Shown: one piece after another, positions 60,714 to 64,000 of the stretch | Layout: the number at the start of each line of letters is the position of its first letter | Position numbering within the stretch: position 1 is the stretch's first letter | DNA from: Desulfopila aestuarii DSM 18488 | GTDB taxonomy: Bacteria; Desulfobacterota; Desulfobulbia; Desulfobulbales; Desulfocapsaceae | Assembly (NCBI RefSeq): GCF_900143695.1 | Contig: NZ_FRFE01000005.1 | Coordinates: 124,001-188,000 of the forward strand | Direction of reading: 5' to 3' | Length of the DNA stretch: 64,000 nt | Position numbers and translations under genes: made by a program | The notes under the pieces: model-generated | The model's database searches: none | Told to the model about the DNA's origin: nothing | The model's input: the letters and a program-made list of their open reading frames with translations, nothing else

Positions 60714-61769
60714 CTACACGTAGCGGTACGGACGACCGGCTTTTTCCATCGTTGCCGCATATTTTTTTAGAATTTCAACTACTTTTGCACTACGAGGGGA
60801 TTTGGCAGCAATCTCATCCCAGTATTTAAGTGCCTCCTGCTCAACAGTTGCCCATTCAGCATCAGGGATCGAAGTGAGTTCGAGTTTGCCACCGGTGGTG
60901 CGATAATGTGCCTCTCCCCACCAGTACCAGTGAAGACGATGGTAGTGAGAACTGTCGATGGACATTTTGAACAGCGCCTTCAAGTGCTCAGGCAAGGCAT
61001 CCCATTTATCAGAATTGGCAAAATACGAACCTGCCCAGGCTCCGGAAATGTTATTAGTGAGGTAGTACTTGGTGACATCGGCCCAGCCAACAGTGTAATC
61101 CTCAGTGATGCCCGACCAGGCAATACCATCCAGTTCACCGGTCTGAATAGCGACTTCGATATCCTCCCACGGCAGGGTGACAGGAACAACTCCAAAACGT
61201 TGCAGAAATTTTCCACCCGTAGGGAAGGTAAATATTCGTTTACCCTTCAGGTCGGCCAGCTTGCGGATAGGCTCAATGGTGGCGAAGTTGCATGGATCCC
61301 AGGCACCAGCACTGAGCCAGGTGACACCTTTAACCTCCTTGTATGCCTCTTCCCATATTTCTTTTAACCCGTAATGATTAAAGAGTACGGGGACATCCAG
61401 GGAATAGCGCGAGGCAAAGGGGAAGTAGGCTCCAAATACAGATACATCTACCGGAGCTGCAATTGAGTCGTCATCACTTTGGACAGCATCGATTGTGCCT
61501 CGCTGCATAGCTCTGAAAAGCTCACCAGTGGGAACCAATTGATCAGCGTAGTAAAGTTCTATAACCATCTCACCCTGGGCTATTTTATTAAACGCATCGA
61601 TCTGCGGTTTAATGACGTATTCTGCAAGAGCTGGCCCGGCATAGGTCTGCAACCGCCACTTAATGGGTGTCTTTTTGGCGGCGTGTACAAAGGGGGCCTT
61701 GATTGTAGTGGCTGCCACTGCGGCGGCTGCTCCGAGTCCTGCTTTTTTCAGGAATTCACGACGTTCCAT
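60714..61769 (-). CDS. dctP: TRAP transporter periplasmic binding protein (DctP-type)
   Basis: A 351-residue exported receptor. The N-terminus MERREFLKKAGLGAAAA is a twin-arginine signal (RREFLK), so it probably leaves the cell folded through Tat. Family segments: PIKWRLQTYAGPALAEYVIKP, FNKIAQGEMVIELYYADQL, LKGKRIFTFPTGGKFLQRFG and LPWEDIEVAIQTGELDGIAW. The place of the ligand-gripping Arg cannot be fixed by eye. GGAGAG precedes the ATG. It is the first gene of the operon. Because eutBC follows, ethanolamine or a precursor is the favoured ligand; other TRAP cargos are acids, so this is inference. Confidence 0.93.
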   Translation of the reverse strand: MERREFLKKAGLGAAAAVAATTIKAPFVHAAKKTPIKWRLQTYAGPALAEYVIKPQIDAFNKIAQGEMVIELYYADQLVPTGELFRAMQRGTIDAVQSDDDSIAAPVDVSVFGAYFPFASRYSLDVPVLFNHYGLKEIWEEAYKEVKGVTWLSAGAWDPCNFATIEPIRKLADLKGKRIFTFPTGGKFLQRFGVVPVTLPWEDIEVAIQTGELDGIAWSGITEDYTVGWADVTKYYLTNNISGAWAGSYFANSDKWDALPEHLKALFKMSIDSSHYHRLHWYWWGEAHYRTTGGKLELTSIPDAEWATVEQEALKYWDEIAAKSPRSAKVVEILKKYAATMEKAGRPYRYV

Positions 61770-61968
61770 TTTTGCTCTCTCCTTGGGTTACATAGTGTTG
61801 TATTGTATTCCGGTAATCTCGGCCTCCAGGTGCATCTTCATGCATAATGCCCCTGTCATGTTCGCCATGCCTGACCGAATGGAATATGTATCTTTCCTGC
61901 TCTTCTATTTTCAGAAATATGACTGAATTTCTGAGCTGTTGAAGGACCTGCACATGTCCTTCTTTTGA

Positions 61969-61983
61969 GCAAGGGCTATGCCA
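61969..61983 (-). promoter_or_regulatory. Sigma-54 promoter of the TRAP-eut operon
   Basis: Read on the minus strand the sequence is TGGCAT-AGCCC-TTGC, followed by T, matching the -24/-12 consensus TGGCAY-N5-TTGC exactly in bases and spacing. Transcription would start about 12 bases further, leaving a leader of roughly 190 nt before dctP. An enhancer-binding activator is required for such promoters and is not encoded in the window. Confidence 0.7.
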
Positions 61984-62214
61984 CGTGATGGATACAAATA
62001 TATATCGATATATTTTCAGGATGTTATGAAGCTATGCGGACCAGCAGAACTTCTGGCAATTGGGGCATGAAAAGATACACATATGTCAATAGCGGACAAT
62101 TTGGAATCGATCTTTTACATATATGTTTAAAGAGTTACTCTATGAACTCAAACACATGAGTGCAGAAAAATATGAAGAGAGTAGAGCGAGAACGACCTGT
62201 ACAAGATGGTGTGA

Positions 62215-62246
62215 GAGACAAGTACCATTAGAATGGTACTTGTCTC
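62215..62246. repeat. Strong hairpin downstream of the ugpQ-like gene
   Basis: A 15-base arm (62215-62229) is exactly complementary to 62232-62246 with a two-base turn (effective loop TAGA). Neither strand shows a T run after it. It lies about 120 bp past the ugpQ-like stop and may be a terminator without tract or a processing signal. Confidence 0.55.
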
Positions 62247-62367
62247 ACGCGAAGTGAGGTTTTTCGATCAAAATCAGAAGAGTAGGCTCCGAACCATACA
62301 AAAAACATCAGCCGACATGAGATAGATATCACTATCCCCGCCTGCAGGACGCTGCTGTTTCTGCTCA

Positions 62368-63174
62368 TCACGAATTTTGGAAATGCTCTTCTATCTCCCG
62401 ACAGAGATCGGCAGGCCTGTCGGTAGTGAGAGTAGAGAAACCCAGTTCTGCGTAGCGCAGGGCATCTTCCAGGGTGTTGACCGTCCAGACATGCAGCTCA
62501 AGACCCGCCGAAAGGATTTGTGAAGCATAATCGTTGTCAATTTTCGAACTTTTTCCGAGATCAAGGCCGTCGGCCCCGACATCCCTGGCTATAGTAATCA
62601 GCTCGCTCAAAGACAACCGGGCAGCTTTCGTCGCTTCCTTGCCTTCAGGATCAAAGAGCAGAAAGGCCCGCATTGCCGGAACAAGTTTTTTAGCCCGCTG
62701 AACGATATTGGCGTTGAAAGAAATGAGCGTGATCTGCGAGAGATCGACATGGCTTTTGGCGATCACCTCCTGCAACACATCTATAATCCGGTCGGTATCC
62801 TGCTTGATCTCAATATAGACGCCTGATCCCTCTGGCATTCCGGCCAGGATCTCCTCGAGCAGTGGAATATGCGTACCATTATAGTGTTCCGCCTTCCAGC
62901 TTCCCACATCATAGCCGCAAAACTCATCATATCTGCTGTTGCACACATCAATCTCGGGGCTACCAGGTGCGGTGCGGCTGGTGGTCGGGTCATGAATACA
63001 GACGATATGATCGTCGGCCGTCAACCAAAAATCGCCCTCAACCAAGGTCGCGCCCTGCTTCCAGGCCAGCTCAAACGATGGCATGGTGTTTTCCGGAGCG
63101 TAAAAAGAGGCTCCCCGATGAGCGACAAGCGTTGGGAACCGTTTTTCTTCGTGATATTTCACCATCGGCTGCAT
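62368..63174 (-). CDS. Glycerophosphodiester phosphodiesterase, UgpQ-like
   Basis: A 268-residue cytoplasmic enzyme (no signal peptide) that splits glycerophosphodiesters, for example glycerophosphoethanolamine, to glycerol-3-phosphate and an alcohol. The catalytic His pair and metal ligands are in LVAHRGASFYAPENTMPSF and VEGDFWLTADDHIVCIHDPT; later blocks IPLLEEIL, VYIEIKQ and HVWTVNTLEDALRY are typical. If its substrate is glycerophosphoethanolamine it would feed ethanolamine to EutBC encoded next door, but this is inference. It is divergent from a SorC-family regulator. Confidence 0.93.
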   Translation of the reverse strand: MQPMVKYHEEKRFPTLVAHRGASFYAPENTMPSFELAWKQGATLVEGDFWLTADDHIVCIHDPTTSRTAPGSPEIDVCNSRYDEFCGYDVGSWKAEHYNGTHIPLLEEILAGMPEGSGVYIEIKQDTDRIIDVLQEVIAKSHVDLSQITLISFNANIVQRAKKLVPAMRAFLLFDPEGKEATKAARLSLSELITIARDVGADGLDLGKSSKIDNDYASQILSAGLELHVWTVNTLEDALRYAELGFSTLTTDRPADLCREIEEHFQNS

Positions 63175-63360
63175 GGCTTCTCCTTAAATTAATGTCACAT
63201 AGTCATAACACGTGCACGGCACAAATTGAATAAACACACATCCTGGCTCTGGTCGGCGAATCACACCAACACCCAGATAACACAAAATTAACAATACAAT
63301 AATAAACAGTTCAGATGAACATGGTAATGATTTTATTGTTGCATCTCCAATTCCCATACT

Positions 63361-63392
63361 GTACACATGTCACACAGTCAAGACATTTGTAC
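63361..63392. promoter_or_regulatory. Inverted repeat upstream of the SorC-family gene, possible operator
   Basis: GTACACATGTC (63361-63371) and GACATTTGTAC (63382-63392) are inverted copies matching at 10 of 11 positions with a 10-base spacer, so the two half-sites are two helical turns apart. The site ends 21 bases before the regulator's GTG and could mediate autoregulation and control of the divergent ugpQ-like gene. Confidence 0.55.
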
Positions 63393-63413
63393 TATGAAAT
63401 ACAGGGAGGACAC

Positions 63414-64000
63414 GTGCTGCAAAGTAAAGAGAAACAGCTGCTGACCCGTATCGCCTGGGCATACCATAATGAAAACATGACCCAGGCGGACATCGCTGCC
63501 AAATTCGGGTTGACCAGAGCAAAAGTCAACAAGCTGCTGCAGGACTGCCTGGACATTGGCATGGTGCAGATCATTATCAACTCCGACGAAGCGAGCTGCG
63601 CGGAAGTCGAGTGTCAGCTTGAGCGGCGCTATGGCCTCTGCAAGGCCATCGTTGTCCCTACCCCGGTCAAGGAGAAACACCTGTATACGGCAGTGGGTGC
63701 TACCGCTGGCGATTATATTTCCCAGCATCTGCGCAACGGCCAAAGCCTTGGTCTTGGCTGGGGCAAAACCCTGCGGGCCAGTCTCGACGGTATCAGGCAA
63801 CGCAGCCCTGAAGAGACCGCGATCGTCTCACTTTTCGGCGGATTGCCGCGCAGCGGCACAACCAATCCATACGATGTAGCCGCAATGTTTGCCCGAAAAC
63901 TCAATGTCGCCCAGTGCCACTACGTCGCCGCGCCGATGTACGTCACCTCTGAGGATGTCCGGAAGGCGCTGATGAGCCAGCCGATGTTTGAAAAGATCTT
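63414..64000 (+). CDS. SorC/DeoR-type sugar-binding transcriptional regulator, 5' part
   Basis: Gene cut by the right window edge; 195 codons are present. It starts at GTG 63414 behind AGGGAGGA. The N-terminal helix-turn-helix reads LLTRIAWAYHNENMTQADIA and AAKFGLTRAKVNKLLQDC, typical of SorC-family regulators. The ligand domain follows: GLCKAIVVPTPV, AVGATAGDYIS, GQSLGLGWGKTLRASLDG and IVSLFGG. Family members are tetramers that respond to phosphorylated sugars or polyols. The divergent neighbour makes glycerol-3-phosphate, which fits a polyol-phosphate signal, though this is not shown. Confidence 0.9.
   Translation, partial: MLQSKEKQLLTRIAWAYHNENMTQADIAAKFGLTRAKVNKLLQDCLDIGMVQIIINSDEASCAEVECQLERRYGLCKAIVVPTPVKEKHLYTAVGATAGDYISQHLRNGQSLGLGWGKTLRASLDGIRQRSPEETAIVSLFGGLPRSGTTNPYDVAAMFARKLNVAQCHYVAAPMYVTSEDVRKALMSQPMFEKI

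Larger units (their letters stand above)
61770..62367. other. Control region upstream of the TRAP-eut operon
   Basis: About 600 bp between dctP and the ugpQ-like gene. It contains the sigma-54 promoter (61969-61983), an AT-rich palindrome ATATATCGATATAT at 62000-62013 just upstream of it, and a hairpin at 62215-62246 nearer the ugpQ end. No gene is evident. Confidence 0.6.

Noticed and set aside
1-64000. CRISPR arrays, tRNA, rRNA, transposase or phage genes
   Set aside because: Looked for on both strands by eye; nothing supportable was found, though a tRNA search program was not available.

Overview
The window looks like chromosome of an anaerobic deltaproteobacterium, most likely a sulfur-cycling Desulfobulbales-type organism. 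This is inferred from gene content, not from a marker gene: the tail of a sulfide:quinone oxidoreductase, MenA for menaquinone, a cytoplasmic group-3-like [NiFe] hydrogenase, a giant acyl-CoA dehydratase activase, a TRAP-transporter/ethanolamine ammonia-lyase operon, and signs of selenium use. I saw no rRNA, tRNA, CRISPR array, insertion sequence or phage gene. Most of the window is ordinary core and metabolic DNA, densely coding, with short operons on both strands.

Layout. 1-0.4 kb: 3' end of a type III-like sulfide:quinone oxidoreductase. It carries an in-frame TGA where relatives have a conserved Cys, followed by a hairpin that fits the bacterial SECIS model, so it is a candidate selenoprotein. 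0.5-9.8 kb: a response regulator, a DUF368/PopT-type lipid carrier flippase, menA, a NitT/TauT-like ABC importer, tRNA 2-selenouridine synthase (mnmH), yaaA and gapA. 9.8-11.5 kb: a LacI-family regulator divergent from gapA, with two near-identical cre-like palindromes. 11.6-15.6 kb: a hydrogenase operon (V4R-like protein, small subunit, large subunit, ferredoxin, second V4R-like protein, maturation protease). 16-24 kb: pcm, a BamE-like lipoprotein, htpG, a phosphoesterase, protoporphyrinogen oxidase, a divergent dnaA beside an AT-rich gap, and comF. 24.7-36 kb: bamA, mfd, a HAD phosphatase and a ~1447-residue dehydratase activase.

36-47 kb: an EamA transporter, a cNMP-binding/PilZ protein, a methyltransferase, an ACP-acyl-AMP ligase-acyltransferase fusion, a UMF1-type MFS protein, a degenerate-receiver/DUF4388/PilZ protein, a HAD phosphatase, a zinc-ribbon Nudix hydrolase and a DegV protein. 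47.7-56.4 kb: a TANGO2/NRDE protein, a second Nudix hydrolase, a FadR-type regulator, an SDR/DUF2867 protein, a dimethylargininase-like enzyme, an MFS carrier divergent from a LarA-type Ni-pincer racemase, and a PA14 lipoprotein. 56.5-61.8 kb: a dctP-dctQ-dctM-eutB-eutC operon behind a well-matched sigma-54 promoter. 62.4-64 kb: a glycerophosphodiester phosphodiesterase divergent from a SorC-family regulator cut by the window end.

How parts fit together. Selenium use is suggested twice: by the TGA/SECIS arrangement and by mnmH, which needs the selenophosphate that Sec synthesis also uses. The TRAP-eutBC operon reads as a self-contained ethanolamine import and cleavage route with no microcompartment or EutH gene here. 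LarA, the MFS carrier and the FadR-type regulator plausibly handle a 2-hydroxy acid. The hydrogenase operon brackets its catalytic subunits with two paralogous V4R-like proteins of unknown role.
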